A stretch of 64,000 nt of DNA from the NCBI GenBank assembly GCA_034409565.1, contig DAOUMS010000022.1:62001-126000 (forward strand), written 5' to 3'. This document shows positions 34,960 to 45,063 of this stretch, in pieces. Under the pieces are notes generated by a model. The model did not search any database and was not told where the DNA came from. It saw nothing but the letters and a program-made list of their open reading frames with translations. The stretch comes from E44-bin89 sp034409565. Its GTDB lineage: Bacteria > Chloroflexota > Dehalococcoidia > Dehalococcoidales > RBG-16-60-22. Made by a program: the position numbers and the translations under genes. How positions within the stretch are numbered: the first letter of the stretch is position 1; each line of letters begins with the position of its first letter.

Positions 34960-35612
34960 ATGACAACCAATCTTCAGCAAGAGCTTGACCATACGATCGA
35001 ACGCACCAGCCAGGCTACCCAACTCGATACCTTGGTCCAGGGATACCAGCTCTGCGCCCGTACCGAGGGCAAGATAGACTTCGAACGAAAGACCGTAACG
35101 ATTATGCACCTGAAAAGGATCCTAAAATTATTCTGTCCATTGTGTAAATCACCATTGGCTACAAAACACCGATTCTGCCCTAGTTGTGCAAGTAAAATCG
35201 GTGATTCCATTAAGAAGCAACAAGAGAAAAGGCGTATTCGGATCTTGCCTTTAGACGAAGACACTTTAAAGATGCGAAAGAGTTACACGGATAACAATAA
35301 TACGACTGACATCAATGGGCAAACATACCTCTTTGGATTCAACAGGCATCGTGCTTGGCAGATTGTGAGGAACTGTGCAAAGCAGGCCGGTATTCCATCT
35401 CTAGTTAATCCTGAGACTGGTAGAAAAAGAGGCGTCAGTCCTCACCGATTACGTGATGCCTTTAGTGTACATGCTATAAAAAGGGATGATTCTGGTGATG
35501 GGTCAAGAATGCTTCAGGAGCACCTAGGGCAGTCAGTTTCAATACTACAGCTAAGTACAGGAAGATCTCGGGGCAGGAACACCGTGACTGGTATCGACGT
35601 TTGTGGAAATAA
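34960..35612 (+). pseudogene. tyrosine integrase, zinc-ribbon type, internally deleted and frameshifted
   Basis: The N-terminal 50 residues look like an integrase SAM-like domain (LVQGYQLCARTEGK). Then a zinc ribbon CPLCK-x8-FCPSC appears at about residues 59-76, and the C-terminal catalytic half RILPLDEDTLKM ... HRLRDAFSVHA ... MLQEHLG. The box-I region with the first catalytic Arg, expected between the N-domain and the ribbon, is absent. After EHLG the frame is lost: adding one base after 35531 restores H plus VSFNTTAKYRKISGQEHRDW and a stop at 35610-35612, including the catalytic Tyr region. As it stands, the open frame runs to 35634 with a meaningless tail. The enzyme is almost certainly inactive. 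Confidence 0.85.
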
Positions 35613-35772
35613 TCAACAATTTCCAACGTATTAATTAACAATACAGACAATTGAGTAATTAAGTAACAATTCAAGCTATTGTTTTCCAAGTCTATAATAA
35701 TAATTGGATCACTTTTTAGGGGCTAGGTTAGTGTAGTAACTAACGAAACAAACAATAAGTCTAACGCCCAGG

Positions 35773-37047
35773 CTAAACCTTATCATCCAGTACTGTCACA
35801 TTCCTGAGCGGAGTAATCGTGAAAACTGAGATTATGGCAACAACAGAAAGGCCAGCCAGCAATAACCAGATTATTTGGTAACTGCCCCAGTTATCATAGG
35901 CCCACCCGGCTATGGCTGGGCCTACTATGAATCCTGCAGTGCCAATACCTTCTATTATGCCGTAAATACTTCCGAAATTGGTTCTACCAAAGTACTCTCT
36001 CCCTAGTGCTGGCAGAAGCGCGTTGCTGCCTCCATAACCAATACCCAACAAAAAGAGGAAAGGGATAAGCAAAAAGATATGCACAGTAGAAGTGTATGCG
36101 AAACAGAGTATACCACAACCTATCATGATGAAAACCATTGTAGCTATCAACTTTCTATTGAATTCATCCCCGAGCCAGCCTGAACCAAGGCGACCAAAAA
36201 TACTCATCAGTGGGATTAATGTAGCTACTAAGCTTGATATCGACCTGCTAATGCCGATGCTACTAAGATAAGGCATTACATGAGTGACTATAGCTGCAAC
36301 CGCCATATGATGATAAATTCGTGAAAGTGCTAACCGCCAGAATACACCACTCTTAAGTGCCTGCTTAGTTTTTATCTCAAGCGCGATAACTTGCTCAGGA
36401 TCTGATTCATCAGGGTATGCTTGTGTGCCTTGTTCCTGACCATCTAGGAAGTAACCATATTGCTCGGGCTTATGTCGAAATAAGAATGACATTGGTAAAA
36501 TCGTGACTACCATACCTAGGGCAAGGATATTTACCGCGGTGCGCCAATCATACACGGCAATGAGCCTAACTATTACCGGTATTAGTAAGCCACTGAAGCC
36601 AAAGCCACAGATCGCTATACCGGTAGCTACTCCTATTTTTCTCCGAAACCAGTTAGCGATGGCCGTTAATAGCACTGTCACAGTACAAGCACTCACTCCT
36701 ACTGCTAGCAAAACAAAGGCTCCGTAGAACATGATTAAAGACTTAGTGGAACCAAGAAGAAGTAAACCAATTACCAGAATAAGCACGCCAGCAAATATGA
36801 GCCTCTTGGGGCCCCAGCGATCAGCAATTATACCTACGAAAGGTGAAAGAAGCCCCACTTCCAAGCCACGCAGAGAAATAGCAAGCGAGATTTGCGTGTA
36901 GCTCCAGCCCATCTCTTTTTCTATAGGCTCAAAGAAAGCGGTGAATCCGTAGGATATCGCTCCACCTATGTACAAAGTAATAAAGAAAGAAGCACAAACA
37001 ATCCACCAACCATAAAATATCTTAAATGGACTCTTGTTCCATATCAT
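35773..37047 (-). CDS. MFS transporter (OFA/monocarboxylate type)
   Basis: A 424-residue secondary transporter with 12 predicted helices. GAISYGFTAFFEPIEKEMGWSYTQISLAISL at the start and GIIADRWGPKRLIFAG (the loop 2-3 motif A) place it with the oxalate/formate antiporter and monocarboxylate branch. The second half has GRLGSGWLGDEFNRK as a duplicated motif A. The probable substrate is a carboxylate, consistent with the dehydrogenases upstream, but it is not determined. Last gene of the minus-strand catabolic series, separated by 357 bp from the Ldh2-type gene. Confidence 0.82.
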   Translation of the reverse strand: MIWNKSPFKIFYGWWIVCASFFITLYIGGAISYGFTAFFEPIEKEMGWSYTQISLAISLRGLEVGLLSPFVGIIADRWGPKRLIFAGVLILVIGLLLLGSTKSLIMFYGAFVLLAVGVSACTVTVLLTAIANWFRRKIGVATGIAICGFGFSGLLIPVIVRLIAVYDWRTAVNILALGMVVTILPMSFLFRHKPEQYGYFLDGQEQGTQAYPDESDPEQVIALEIKTKQALKSGVFWRLALSRIYHHMAVAAIVTHVMPYLSSIGISRSISSLVATLIPLMSIFGRLGSGWLGDEFNRKLIATMVFIMIGCGILCFAYTSTVHIFLLIPFLFLLGIGYGGSNALLPALGREYFGRTNFGSIYGIIEGIGTAGFIVGPAIAGWAYDNWGSYQIIWLLLAGLSVVAIISVFTITPLRNVTVLDDKV

Positions 37048-37404
37048 TAGTTTAATAAATCAATAAATATAATCTAAAGCTCCAAACACTTTTTCAAAAG
37101 AGCTTTATAATAAATATTTCAAGCATTACAAATAAGAATGCCTGTTCCTGAAGTAACTAGAGGTTAGTCTCATTGTTCATGACTTCCGGTCAGCTAAATC
37201 AGCCGTATTAACCCATATGGTTAGCTTCACCAGTTTTATAACAAACTAAATTGGCTGTATTAACGAGGGCCTTTGGTTGGTAGAGACTTTAAGTACGAAG
37301 CCATTCGCGAAACCAGTGACAGACTGTATTTCTCTCATCATTTAGTTTTAGTATATCAACAGGTGCAATTATGCTACTAGGATAGATCGCTTTTCTATAC
37401 CGTT
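37048..37404. other. intergenic region with imperfect direct repeat
   Basis: About 357 bp with no supported gene. CTAAAT-CA-GC-C-GTATTAAC at 37194-37212 recurs at 37246-37264 with 16 of 19 bases the same, 52 bp apart, possibly a regulator site ahead of the MFS gene. I see no consensus promoter. Confidence 0.4.
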
Positions 37405-38457
37405 CTAAAACTCTGGAGGAAGCTCTATGCTAAACCTCTCCGCCGCACTTCGGAGATTACGAACAGTCCCTTCAGGAAGGGGAATACCATTACGGATACG
37501 TTCTTCATAAGTTCGTTCTTCAGGTTCACCAGGTACGAAAATCTCATTAAATCCTTCCGCCTTAGGTAAACCTTTTATACCATCAATAAGGTTATCAATA
37601 TGTTCTTTGTATTTGTCCACATTTGTAAATTGACTGATGTCAATGGATGCAACGAAACTGTTTTGGAGATTGAGGTAATTTGGTTCCTTACCTGCCAAAA
37701 TAGGTTCTAGCCTGGGGTTGTCGGCCATGACACTTTGAAGGCATTCCAGCATAAGTGCTAATCCTGATCCCTTTGGCCCACCCAAAGGAAGCACCATGGC
37801 TGCCTGTTTAGGATCAGTGGTCGGTTTCCCATCCTTATCTAATGCCCAGCCCTCTGGTATGCTAACACCCTTATCAATAGCGAGAAAGATCTTACCGAAT
37901 GCTACAACACCAGTCGCCATATCTAGAAGTAGCGGTTTATGCCTTTTTGCCGGAACGGCGATAGCTATAGGTGCTGGGCTGAGTCCCTTGGCTCTAGCGC
38001 CATAATATGCCATATAAGGAGGACTAGCAACTGATGTCATACCCGCCATATTTTGCCTTGCGGCCATGAGCGCGTAATAACCCATAGCTGCTTGGTGTGT
38101 GGTATTACGAATTAATGCCCAACCAATTCCCACTTTTCTTGCTTTCTCCATCGCTCGATTCATGGCAAAAGTAGTGACTACTGGGCCAAAAGCATGATCA
38201 GCTTCAATAAACAAAATGGCTGGTGTTTCTTTTAAGATTTGGATATTCGGTCTCGGATTCATAAAACCAATGTCTACATTATGCAAATATTGGGTGATCC
38301 TCAACACACCATGGGAATCAATACCTCTCAGGCTTGCCCAAACCAGAACGTCAGCCACCGTCTCTGCATCCTTGCGTGGTAGGCCTGCACTTACAAACAC
38401 TTGCTTGGTGAACTTCTTTAACTGCTCTGGCTGAACTAAGAATTCTTTTTTCTCCAC
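37405..38457 (-). CDS. Ldh2-type malate/L-lactate/ureidoglycolate dehydrogenase
   Basis: A 350-residue NAD(P)-dependent 2-hydroxyacid dehydrogenase of the Ldh_2 family (ComC/AllD/YlbC). It has GIDSHGVLRITQYL near residue 55, VRNTTHQAAMGYYAL-like sequence (IRNTTHQAAMGYYAL) with the catalytic His, PIAIAVPAKRHKPLLLDMATG, and PLGGPKGSGLALMLE. The family includes ureidoglycolate dehydrogenase; a hydantoinase-type pair in the same gene series makes an amide or ureide-derived hydroxyacid a reasonable guess. Confidence 0.85.
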   Translation of the reverse strand: MEKKEFLVQPEQLKKFTKQVFVSAGLPRKDAETVADVLVWASLRGIDSHGVLRITQYLHNVDIGFMNPRPNIQILKETPAILFIEADHAFGPVVTTFAMNRAMEKARKVGIGWALIRNTTHQAAMGYYALMAARQNMAGMTSVASPPYMAYYGARAKGLSPAPIAIAVPAKRHKPLLLDMATGVVAFGKIFLAIDKGVSIPEGWALDKDGKPTTDPKQAAMVLPLGGPKGSGLALMLECLQSVMADNPRLEPILAGKEPNYLNLQNSFVASIDISQFTNVDKYKEHIDNLIDGIKGLPKAEGFNEIFVPGEPEERTYEERIRNGIPLPEGTVRNLRSAAERFSIELPPEF

Positions 38458-38481
38458 TTTTACTTACCCCTCTTTCCCTGA

Positions 38482-38682
38482 TTACTTATTAAGTCTCCAA
38501 GAGTAATCATATGTTGTCGCATTATTTGGCGAGAGTTTTAACATTTGACTGAGCAGCCAAATGATTACCTTAAGGAATATTAACATTATGATAAGCCCAA
38601 GTGTTATAAAAATAGAATGATAAGGTATAACTCCTCTAAAGATACTAAAATTGAAATCAGGGTAACTCAAGGTTTGTACCAA
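38482..38682 (-). CDS. possible small membrane protein
   Basis: A 66-residue frame with one strong hydrophobic segment (about residues 20-50), starting at TTG with a good GGGGGTGA ribosome site 8 bp upstream, 24 bp before the Ldh2 gene. No family recognised. The position and ribosome site support a real gene, but the short length and rare start keep confidence low. Confidence 0.4.
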   Translation of the reverse strand: MVQTLSYPDFNFSIFRGVIPYHSIFITLGLIIMLIFLKVIIWLLSQMLKLSPNNATTYDYSWRLNK

Positions 38683-38824
38683 AAACTATCACCCCCTTCA
38701 ACTATTTTGGTATCTGGGGTCTTGAGTCAAGTTTCATTATTGATGGCTACATTGTATTAGCAAAAATATTTTGAAGTTATACTCTGATTAAAGGAGGAAA
38801 CAGCGTAAGGTAATGCAAACCATG

Positions 38825-39988
38825 TCAAAGTTTAGTAACTGCTCTATCTATCCTCTCTAAAGCATTTTTAATATTTTCTACAGATGTTGCATAGGATAGC
38901 CTCAGATAGCCTTCCCCATACCTGCCAAAATGTGTACCTGGGAGAGTTGCGACCCCAGCTTCATGCAAGAGGTAATCGGCAAACTGCTTGCAATCCACCC
39001 CCAGTTCCTTGATATTAGGGAACACATAGAAGGCACCTCTGGGTCGGCGGCAGCTTATACCCGGGATTTGATTCAGTCCATCCACTATCAGGTCTCGCCG
39101 TTTCTTAAACTCACTTACCATCTTAGGCACACTATCTTGAGGACCGGTTAACGCCTCAATACCGGCGTATTGAATAAAGGGCACGGTGCAGGACACGCTG
39201 TTGGTAATCAGACGCACCACAGGCTCAACTAGTTCTGGGGGCATAACGGCATATCCCAAGCGCCATCCTGTCATAGCATAGGTCTTGGAAAAACCGTTGA
39301 GCAGTATAGTTCTATCCAGCATGCTAGGTAGGCTGGCAATGCTAAGGTGTTTTCCCTCGTAGATAATATATTCATATACCTCGTCAGAAAGGACGGTGAT
39401 ATCGTGCTTCTGAGCAATTTCGGCTATGGCGCGGACATCTTCTTCCTCTAAAACGCCACCGGTCGGGTTGTGGGGAGAGTTAAGGACAATCAGCTTGGTA
39501 CGTGGTGTAACCTTGGACTTCAATTCATCGATGTCAAAGCGAAAATCGAGTTCTTCACGAAGACGAACGGGAACCGCTTGGGCGCCGGTAAAATTTATCA
39601 TTGATTCATAAATTGGATATAGCGGATCAGGATAGATAGCTTCATCCCCATTGTCGAGAAGTGACAGTATCGAATAGAACATGATAGGTTTGGCACCCGG
39701 GGTTACGATAACACGTTGCGGGTCTATGGGGACGCCACGTGTCCTTTCCATTTCTTTGGCGATTTCAACACGTAATGGGACTATTCCCTGAGAGTTACAG
39801 TAGTGAGTGTAACCTTTATTCAGTGCCTCAGTTGCCGCATCACGTATATTTTGGGGCGTATCAAAATCAGGCTCACCAATTTCAAGATGAACTACATCCA
39901 TCCCCTTAGCCTCAAGAGCTTGAGCTTGTGCCAGAACTTGAAAGGCAGTTTCTGTTCCTAACCTCGCCATTTTTAAAGCTAGTTTCAT
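38825..39988 (-). CDS. class I/II PLP aminotransferase
   Basis: A 387-residue fold-type I aminotransferase of the aspartate-aminotransferase (AspC/ArAT) subgroup. Landmarks: HLEIGEPDFDTPQNIRDA, TPGAKPIMFYSI, DPLYPIYESMI, NSPHNPTGG, SDEVYEYIIYEG, the PLP lysine in LNGFSKTYAMTGWRLGYAV, and a C-terminal SYATSVENIKNALERI with the substrate-binding Arg just before. The start at 39988 follows homology; a GTG 75 bp upstream adds a non-homologous leader. It could interconvert a keto acid and amino acid produced by the neighbouring enzymes. Confidence 0.87.
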   Translation of the reverse strand: MKLALKMARLGTETAFQVLAQAQALEAKGMDVVHLEIGEPDFDTPQNIRDAATEALNKGYTHYCNSQGIVPLRVEIAKEMERTRGVPIDPQRVIVTPGAKPIMFYSILSLLDNGDEAIYPDPLYPIYESMINFTGAQAVPVRLREELDFRFDIDELKSKVTPRTKLIVLNSPHNPTGGVLEEEDVRAIAEIAQKHDITVLSDEVYEYIIYEGKHLSIASLPSMLDRTILLNGFSKTYAMTGWRLGYAVMPPELVEPVVRLITNSVSCTVPFIQYAGIEALTGPQDSVPKMVSEFKKRRDLIVDGLNQIPGISCRRPRGAFYVFPNIKELGVDCKQFADYLLHEAGVATLPGTHFGRYGEGYLRLSYATSVENIKNALERIDRAVTKL

Positions 39989-40343
39989 CGAATACTCATT
40001 TAAAATAAGAATTAGTAAGTAAAATGCGGGATGCCACTTGCCCAATTCTGCGTCAAGTTGCACATGGGAGGGACACCAGCACCAGTCTTTACTATATTCT
40101 CCCCTAGCAGAGCCCGCATAATACTTCGTCCTGACACGCCTATTCTCTCCAAGCCCCTAAAGTGTCCGTTAATTCAAGCCTCAAAACTGGGCCATTTTTA
40201 CTGATGCTTTACAAGGTCCCAGAGCTCCGTATTTCTCCTTCTTTTTACCCTTAATCTCAAACGTTACTGTAAATTTTTCTAATCCGTGTAAGATGTGTTA
40301 GACCATAAAAAACTTGGTGCAGTTATTATAAGTAATTTATCAA
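39989..40343. other. intergenic region
   Basis: About 355 bp between the aminotransferase and propeller genes. No RNA gene, consensus promoter or terminator hairpin is evident. It may contain the internal promoter for the aminotransferase-Ldh2 part. Confidence 0.4.
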
Positions 40344-41291
40344 TTACATATTCGTCTTTCTAATAAACTTGCGAATTAACTTGGGCCCCCTTTCAATTCC
40401 GTGTCCGGCCAAAGCGACATCGCCAACATAAATGTCACCCTGTGAGTCGACTGCTATGTCATGTGGGTCAAAAAACAGAACCTTATCCTTATTTCTTTCT
40501 CCCTCGTTGCCCCAGCGCGCCAGAAGCTTGCCTTTTATGGTAAATATGCTCACCCGTGGCGGGCTTAACTCTGAGACATATACGACTTCTTTGTCATCAA
40601 TGCATATGTCAGTTGGGCGACAGAGATCCGTCCACTGATTTAAGAATTCGCCTTGAGCATTAAAGATTTGAATTCGGCTGTTTTCCCGATCAACAACCCA
40701 CACGCGGCCCTCTTTGTCGACACGAACCGAATGGGGAAGCATGAACTGACCTGGAGCATAACCGGGCTCACCCCAAGAAAAAAGAAGCTCTCCATTAGGT
40801 GAGAACTTGTGCACCCTTGCATTACCATAGCCATCAGTTACATAAATTTCCCCAGAGGATGATAAGGCCACCCCCGTCGGACGATTAAATGGGGGGCCAC
40901 CGTGTGCTATTGTCGCTAGACTATGAAAGACGCTTGGTTTTTTTAAGTAACCAGTATCTGACGGCTTATCCTTGTTGCCTAGCACTAGGAGTAGTTTACC
41001 TTCATGACTAAATTTGGACACTGTATGGTTGATATCATCTGTACAGAAGACGGAATCATCAGGGCCAGTACAAGTGCCGTGAGCACGATTGAAATATCCG
41101 TCCCCCCAATGTGTTAGCAAATTACCCTCGCGGTCAAAGACCATTACCGGATGGTCACCTCTGTTTAATGCATACACCCTATCATGTGAATCGACTGATA
41201 AGCCACAAACATCGTTTAGTGACCAATCACCGGGGTATTTCGCCCAGATGTCAAGCAATTCATAAGAGTATCTACCAGAACCATATAACAT
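40344..41291 (-). CDS. NHL-repeat six-bladed beta-propeller protein
   Basis: A 315-residue protein of repeated NHL blades (VDSHDRVYALNRGDHPVMVFDREGNL, ALSSSGEIYVTDGYGNARVHKFSPNGEL and others). It resembles the bacterial peptidyl-alpha-hydroxyglycine alpha-amidating-lyase-like group. There is no signal peptide, so it is probably cytoplasmic. The start is the ATG at 41291, which has AGGGGG 8 bp upstream; a GTG 18 bp earlier would place that ribosome site inside the gene. It could be a lyase or lactonase for a catabolic intermediate. Catalytic residues cannot be assigned. Confidence 0.75.
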   Translation of the reverse strand: MLYGSGRYSYELLDIWAKYPGDWSLNDVCGLSVDSHDRVYALNRGDHPVMVFDREGNLLTHWGDGYFNRAHGTCTGPDDSVFCTDDINHTVSKFSHEGKLLLVLGNKDKPSDTGYLKKPSVFHSLATIAHGGPPFNRPTGVALSSSGEIYVTDGYGNARVHKFSPNGELLFSWGEPGYAPGQFMLPHSVRVDKEGRVWVVDRENSRIQIFNAQGEFLNQWTDLCRPTDICIDDKEVVYVSELSPPRVSIFTIKGKLLARWGNEGERNKDKVLFFDPHDIAVDSQGDIYVGDVALAGHGIERGPKLIRKFIRKTNM

Positions 41292-41430
41292 GTCATATAC
41301 CCCCTTCACTTTAATTTTATATTGTCGTAGTACACCGCTACAATTTACATTAATTAAACTTTTTCCCTTTTATCACCGCGTTTGAAAGATTATGCTGTTA
41401 TGATATAAAATATTTAAAATTTCTGGTTAC

Positions 41431-42477
41431 TCATGAAATTTCCTCCCGGAACCGCTTAAGTTTAACCTGGAATTCTGACCTGAACCATACTTCCCGATTA
41501 ACCAAGTGATCAGGTACCTCTCCTCGAATAATTTGTGAAATCTGCTTACTGATTTGGTTCCAACAGGTGTTAAAAAATTCATCTGTCCATGCCATGGCAT
41601 GAGGAGTGACTATGACATTATCCATTCTAAGTAAAGGATTATCCTGTGGAGTTGGCTCTTGCTCGAACACGTCTATGCCAGCGCCTCTTATCCATCCTTC
41701 TCGCAAAGCTTTTATTAAAGCTGCTTCATCGACAATGGGTCCGCGGGCCGTGTTTATTAAGTAGGCGGTCTTCTTCATCTTTTTCAGTTCTCTTTCACTT
41801 ATCATGTGGCGCGTCTGTTCGTTCAGACGATTATTTACAGTTAGAAAATCTGATTTAGCAAGGACTGTATCAAAGTCTACTAGCTTGACATTAACATCGG
41901 CCACTTTCTCCTGAGTGACGTAGGGGTCGTAGGCGATGTGCTTCATGCCAAAGGGCTTAGCGAGCATAAACATCTCATGACCAATGTTACCCACCCCTAT
42001 TGATCCTAGTGTTTTTCCGGTTAATCCAATACCATGATATTTAGTAACCTCAGTCCACCTTCCGGCACGTATTATTTGGTCCTTGAGGAAAAGACGCGTA
42101 CTTAAGGCTAAGATAAATGTAATAATAGCAACAGCCACTGGGCGACGAACGGCATCTGATGCGATGCATAGCATAACGTTGGCATTTGTCAGAGCAGGAA
42201 CATCAATATTTTCATAGCCAACCCCATTGCGGTGGATGGAAAGGAGTTGGTCGTTATCAATGAAGCTTTGCTCTGTCCACCTTACCCGCGGTCTTGAAAT
42301 AATGATATCAACGTCACGTATTTGTTCTGGTGTGACCTCAGGCAGAAATTCTGCAAATACCTTATGCTCCACGTTAGGCATTTTCTTTAGCATCTTCAAT
42401 GCTTGATCAGGAAGGGTAAAATTACCTTCATTGTCTAAAAAGTCCCCAGTAAACACGACTTGAACTTTTCTGCTCAT
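41431..42477 (-). CDS. D-isomer-specific 2-hydroxyacid dehydrogenase
   Basis: A 348-residue NAD-dependent dehydrogenase. The NAD-binding domain has GKTLGSIGVGNIGHEMFMLA (GxGxxG). Catalytic Arg lies in LINTARGPIVDEAALI, Glu in GIDVFEQEPTP, and His in NVIVTPHAMAWTDE. It reduces or oxidises a D-2-hydroxyacid/2-oxoacid pair. In this series it may complement the L-specific-type Ldh2 enzyme, giving both stereochemistries. Confidence 0.88.
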   Translation of the reverse strand: MSRKVQVVFTGDFLDNEGNFTLPDQALKMLKKMPNVEHKVFAEFLPEVTPEQIRDVDIIISRPRVRWTEQSFIDNDQLLSIHRNGVGYENIDVPALTNANVMLCIASDAVRRPVAVAIITFILALSTRLFLKDQIIRAGRWTEVTKYHGIGLTGKTLGSIGVGNIGHEMFMLAKPFGMKHIAYDPYVTQEKVADVNVKLVDFDTVLAKSDFLTVNNRLNEQTRHMISERELKKMKKTAYLINTARGPIVDEAALIKALREGWIRGAGIDVFEQEPTPQDNPLLRMDNVIVTPHAMAWTDEFFNTCWNQISKQISQIIRGEVPDHLVNREVWFRSEFQVKLKRFREEIS

Positions 42478-42545
42478 TATATTCCCTTCCGTAAAGATTA
42501 CCTCAAAAGGTCACCTATCTCTCATTCTGATAAAGCTGTTTACTA

Positions 42546-43676
42546 TCAGTATACAGGTACAAAAACGTTCTGTTTATCGGCGAGTTTCTTATATATCGAA
42601 ATAAGTTCCTTAGAAACATCATCTATATCCGCAAATCGGACTTCCCTCAAGTCAACTCCCAGAATTTCTTTGTTTATTTTATATCCTTCTTCTGTGCTAA
42701 CGAGCGTTCCGTCTTCTTTTATCTCTTCTATGCCCTCACGCTTTAGAGCCTCAAGGTTAATTTTTATCGCATCATCCAAAAGTATTTCGTCTGGGAGGTC
42801 AATCTGTACTCCCTTTGCACTTAAACGAATTGGATAACCCCCGGGTAATCCAATTGGCCCAGGAGCGTGGGTATGCAAATTGGTATCGTTTATAATGGCC
42901 ATTATATTCTTCACAGCACCAGAAGCTATGAACGGATACCTGAACCACCTTCTCCAATATCTGTCTGCCACAATAGCTCCCAAAGGACGATCTGATATTA
43001 ATGAATCAACATCTACTTTATGAGTGATGTCTTTGTCGCGTACTAGAATCTTGAAAAAGAATGGCATACCCATCCTTGTACCCTCAGCACAAACACCGTG
43101 GGCAGCGACCAGATATACGGTAATTTCAGGTATCGGTACATTTTCTGCAAGGCTAACTTTCCAGTAAATTTCAGCCACAACATTATCCAAATTGCCTACC
43201 CCAACAAGTGGACCAAGGCCATTCCTCCACAACACCGGGTTTACCACATCTGGCAAAGCATGATTCAGCACTGGAGCAGTAATACCAGATTTCTTGACAG
43301 CTTTCATCAACTTGGAGATCAACGCTATCTGTAAAGGCAATCTGGACAGAAGCGCTCTATGCATTTTGTCGTCTGGTAAAAATGACAGTTGTGACCATGC
43401 TGCCATTGTCAGGGTTGAATATATTACATCGGGATTAATAGACTTAAGTAGCTTAGCGGTTTCATTTATGTCTCTCACATCGCACTTATAGAACTTTATC
43501 GTCTTATAATAGCCCTGCCTAGCAGCTCCAATAGCAGCAGTAGTCACTTTCATACCCTGCTCTTCCCTTAAATCGGCAGCAATTATCGTGCCTACGCCAT
43601 CATTACTGCGAGCAAGAAATTCTAAAACATATCCTCCCATGTCACCAAGCCCAAACAGCATAACAGTTTTACCCAC
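42546..43676 (-). CDS. saccharopine-dehydrogenase-like NAD(P)-binding protein
   Basis: A 376-residue protein whose N-terminal Rossmann domain reads VMLFGLGDMGGYVLEFLAR, with AADLREEQ after strand 2 and a INPDVIYSTLTMAAW segment, as in saccharopine dehydrogenase/homospermidine-synthase-like enzymes. The C-terminal half (LVAAHGVCAEGTRMGMPFFFK, YWRRWFRYPFIASGAVKNIM) is not tied to a known reaction. It lies directly downstream of the TRAP transporter genes, so a substrate-specific reductase or opine-type dehydrogenase is plausible. Confidence 0.65.
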   Translation of the reverse strand: MGKTVMLFGLGDMGGYVLEFLARSNDGVGTIIAADLREEQGMKVTTAAIGAARQGYYKTIKFYKCDVRDINETAKLLKSINPDVIYSTLTMAAWSQLSFLPDDKMHRALLSRLPLQIALISKLMKAVKKSGITAPVLNHALPDVVNPVLWRNGLGPLVGVGNLDNVVAEIYWKVSLAENVPIPEITVYLVAAHGVCAEGTRMGMPFFFKILVRDKDITHKVDVDSLISDRPLGAIVADRYWRRWFRYPFIASGAVKNIMAIINDTNLHTHAPGPIGLPGGYPIRLSAKGVQIDLPDEILLDDAIKINLEALKREGIEEIKEDGTLVSTEEGYKINKEILGVDLREVRFADIDDVSKELISIYKKLADKQNVFVPVY

Positions 43677-43742
43677 TTTATACCTCCATTTTAACTATAC
43701 ACACATTTAGAAGTTAGCTCACATTCAACGAATCTGCAACTA

Positions 43743-45056
43743 TCACCTTCTTGCAGCCATTGTAGATGGAAGCCAAGTAGCCAGTTGTGGGAAAAAAGTA
43801 ATCAATGCAATATTAACGAGCATAAGTAAAAAGAATGGGAAAACACCTTTAACAATCTCCATAAATGGTACTTTAGAAATACTCTGTAAAACATAAAGAT
43901 TTATGCCAACGGGTGGTGTAACCAACCCTGTCTCCAATGTTATCCCGAGCACCACTCCAAACCAGATAGGGTCGAAACCAAGACTCATCATTAAGGGAAA
44001 AACTATACCCAGAGTAAGAAACATCATAGAAAGAACACACATGAGACAGCCTAGAATAAGATACATTACTATGAGAAACCCCCATATCATTAATGGGTCT
44101 AGGCCCGTGGCGGCTATCATCGCACACAGCTGTGCTGGAATCCTGAGTAGAGCTAGGGATGTTGCTAAAATATTCGCTGATACTAAGATAAGGAAGGCCA
44201 TGGCGGTTACTTCCAATGATTTTAGTGCTGCTCCCTTTAGCACAGTAAAGCTTAGCTTACGGTAGGCAGCGGCAATAAATAAAACAACAACTGAAGATAT
44301 AGCAGCAGCCTCAGTTGCTGTGAAAATGCCACCATAAATACCACCGAAAATAACGAGTATGACGACAAAAAAGGGCCATATATCAAAAACGCATAGTGCT
44401 AACTCTTTGAAAATTCGCGGGCTTATTTTTTCTCGTTTTTCCCCCAGATATGGATTAAGCAAAAACCTTATGCCAACGTAAATCATAAAGATTATGGCCA
44501 TTATTATGCCAGGGATGGCTGTGCCGATAAAGAGCTTCCCCACTGAAACACTGCAAAAATAACCATATAATATCATGGTTATTGACGGGGGAATCATAGG
44601 CCCAAGTGTACCTCCAGCAGCAAGGGAACCTACGATAATCCTGTCGTTGTAACCTCTTGCCTTCTCTTCAGGGTAAGCTACAGTGGTTATAGTTGCAGCT
44701 GTGGCCATACCTGTGCCACACACGGCCGCAAAGAGCGCACAGGCTGCAATATTAGTCTGGATTAAACCACCTGGCAAAATGGCTGTCACTCTGGAAATAC
44801 CAGCATACAAACGTTTGCTAAGACCACTTATAAAAATTAGCTCTCCCATGAAGACAAACAATGGCACGGCAGCCATTGTATAGCTATTGAGCGTGTCTGC
44901 AACCACAGCAGAAACAGATACTCCCGCATCAGCTAAAAATATAAGTCCTATGAGGCCAACTGTTCCCAGAGCAAAACCTATCCACATTCCTGTTCCCACC
45001 ATTATTATCACCCCACCCAACAGCATCACTGTCAGCCAAGCTGATGATATATCCAT
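43743..45056 (-). CDS. dctM: TRAP transporter large permease
   Basis: A 437-residue membrane subunit (about 12 helices) of a tripartite ATP-independent periplasmic transporter, which uses a Na+ gradient to import substrate handed over by the binding protein. Landmarks: PLFVFMGELIFISGLSKRLYAGI, ACALFAAVCGTGMATAATI, and GTLGPMIPPSITMILYGY, all standard DctM blocks, with GLVTPPVGINLYVLQSI near the C-terminus. It is 7 bp after dctQ. Confidence 0.93.
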   Translation of the reverse strand: MDISSAWLTVMLLGGVIIMVGTGMWIGFALGTVGLIGLIFLADAGVSVSAVVADTLNSYTMAAVPLFVFMGELIFISGLSKRLYAGISRVTAILPGGLIQTNIAACALFAAVCGTGMATAATITTVAYPEEKARGYNDRIIVGSLAAGGTLGPMIPPSITMILYGYFCSVSVGKLFIGTAIPGIIMAIIFMIYVGIRFLLNPYLGEKREKISPRIFKELALCVFDIWPFFVVILVIFGGIYGGIFTATEAAAISSVVVLFIAAAYRKLSFTVLKGAALKSLEVTAMAFLILVSANILATSLALLRIPAQLCAMIAATGLDPLMIWGFLIVMYLILGCLMCVLSMMFLTLGIVFPLMMSLGFDPIWFGVVLGITLETGLVTPPVGINLYVLQSISKVPFMEIVKGVFPFFLLMLVNIALITFFPQLATWLPSTMAARR

Positions 45057-45063
45057 GACTTAC

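Noticed and set aside
35515..35634. LGQ as a natural variant of the recombinase LGH box
   Set aside because: One inserted base restores both LGH and a complete family-like tail with a stop, so a frameshift explains it better than a variant.
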